A DNA stretch of 64,000 nucleotides from Synechococcus sp. Tobar12-5m-g. Lineage in GTDB: Bacteria > Cyanobacteriota > Cyanobacteriia > PCC-6307 > Cyanobiaceae. The stretch's first letter is position 1. Every line of letters begins with the position of its first letter. Position numbers and translations under genes: made by a program. Shown here piece by piece: positions 63,640-64,000 of the stretch. The stretch covers positions 62,001 through 126,000 of the forward strand of contig NZ_JAGQBB010000006.1 of the NCBI RefSeq assembly GCF_024345415.1, in the 5' to 3' direction. The notes under the pieces are model-generated. The model did no database searches, had not been told where the DNA came from, and was given only the letters and a program-made list of their open reading frames with translations.

Positions 63640-64000
63640 GTGAGGCGACGCCTGCGCTTCGAGCTCTGGGAGCTGGCCCTAGTGGCCGCCGGAGCCGTGC
63701 CAGGTGCCCTGTTGCGCTGGAGGATCGAGGTGCAGCTCGGCCCGCTGCTGGCCAGCGGGGCCGCTGGGGTGGCGGCTGCCAACTTGCTCAGCAACCTGCT
63801 GGGTTCCTTTCTGCTTGGCGTCCTAGCTGGGCCGATTCCCTGGCGTGCGCCGCTGCTGTTGCTCGGCGGGATCGGCTTCTGCGGCTCGCTCACCACCTTC
63901 AGCTCCTGGATGCTCGATCTGGTGCGGCTGCGGCAGCAGGACCAGATCCAGGGCGCCCTGGCCCTGCTGGTGGCCAGCCTGGTGCTAGGGCTGGCGGCGG
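63640..64000 (+). CDS. crcB: Fluoride exporter CrcB (Fluc), second copy, cut by window edge
   Basis: The frame starts at GTG 63640, one base after the first crcB stop, and stays open to the end of the window, so about 120 residues are visible. GAVPGALLRWRIEVQLG, the asparagine segment AANLLSNLLGSFLLG and the helix 3 box GFCGSLTTFSSWMLDLVRL are all present. It differs clearly from copy one, for example in the N-terminal RRRLRFELWE, so the two may form the inverted partners of a heterodimer. Confidence 0.9.
   Translation, partial: MRRRLRFELWELALVAAGAVPGALLRWRIEVQLGPLLASGAAGVAAANLLSNLLGSFLLGVLAGPIPWRAPLLLLGGIGFCGSLTTFSSWMLDLVRLRQQDQIQGALALLVASLVLGLAA

Overview
The window is a dense, GC-rich stretch of bacterial chromosome that reads as a picocyanobacterium of the Cyanobium/freshwater Synechococcus type (inference). 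Supporting gene content: HemJ, a Ycf35-like DUF1257 protein, cyanobacterial-type Hfq beside dapF, a CPP1-like J-domain membrane protein, DUF1995, DUF3531, DUF4330 and DUF92 proteins, IspG, CobN with B12-dependent MetH and class II ribonucleotide reductase, a SigF-like sigma factor and a GntR-type regulator. Ten HIP1 octamers (GCGATCGC) were located by eye. Genes are tightly packed, many overlap by 4 bp, and TTG and GTG starts are common.

Layout. 1-2.4 kb: ribBA (cut by the edge), argC, purN, DUF1257 gene. 2.4-6 kb: M61 peptidase with PDZ, a membrane-anchored amidase and a lysozyme-like exported protein. 6-12.4 kb: pgi, then the glutathione-dependent formaldehyde pair frmA-frmB, convergent with leuS. 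12.4-18 kb: hfq/dapF back to back, a NifS-like enzyme, DUF1995, DUF4330, a D-Ala-D-Ala carboxypeptidase. 17.5-23.5 kb: coaD with a coiled-coil gene; flavin reductase, uvrC, hemJ, PHP phosphatase, unknown protein. 23.5-35 kb: cobN, ilvE, metH, two small unknown genes and nrdJ, a block that inserts cobalt into corrin and uses B12. 35-43 kb: prfC, small conserved genes, hslO with an orphan ABC ATPase, rsmE, DUF92, sigF. 43-48.4 kb: a co-directional run aspC-phnD-phnC-phnE-SGNH hydrolase for phosphonate or phosphite uptake. 48.5-52.5 kb: family 4 uracil-DNA glycosylase, ispG, a C-terminal processing protease, a tiny membrane protein and a SemiSWEET. 52.6-53.6 kb: the only decayed part, with a trypsin-like protease pseudogene and a transposase remnant upstream of tRNA-Gly(GCC). 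53.6-64 kb: GNAT, secA, cysE, GntR regulator, infC, miaA, gyrB, a small exported protein and two tandem crcB genes, the second cut by the edge.

Most of the window is core housekeeping. No CRISPR array, defence island or intact mobile element was seen. The observations most worth following are a recurring TAGGNT box about 23-33 nt before start codons, a cysteine-rich tail on DapF next to a cysteine desulfurase, a protease broken by an exact 7-bp tandem duplication, two genes without a canonical start codon, and several small unknown genes.
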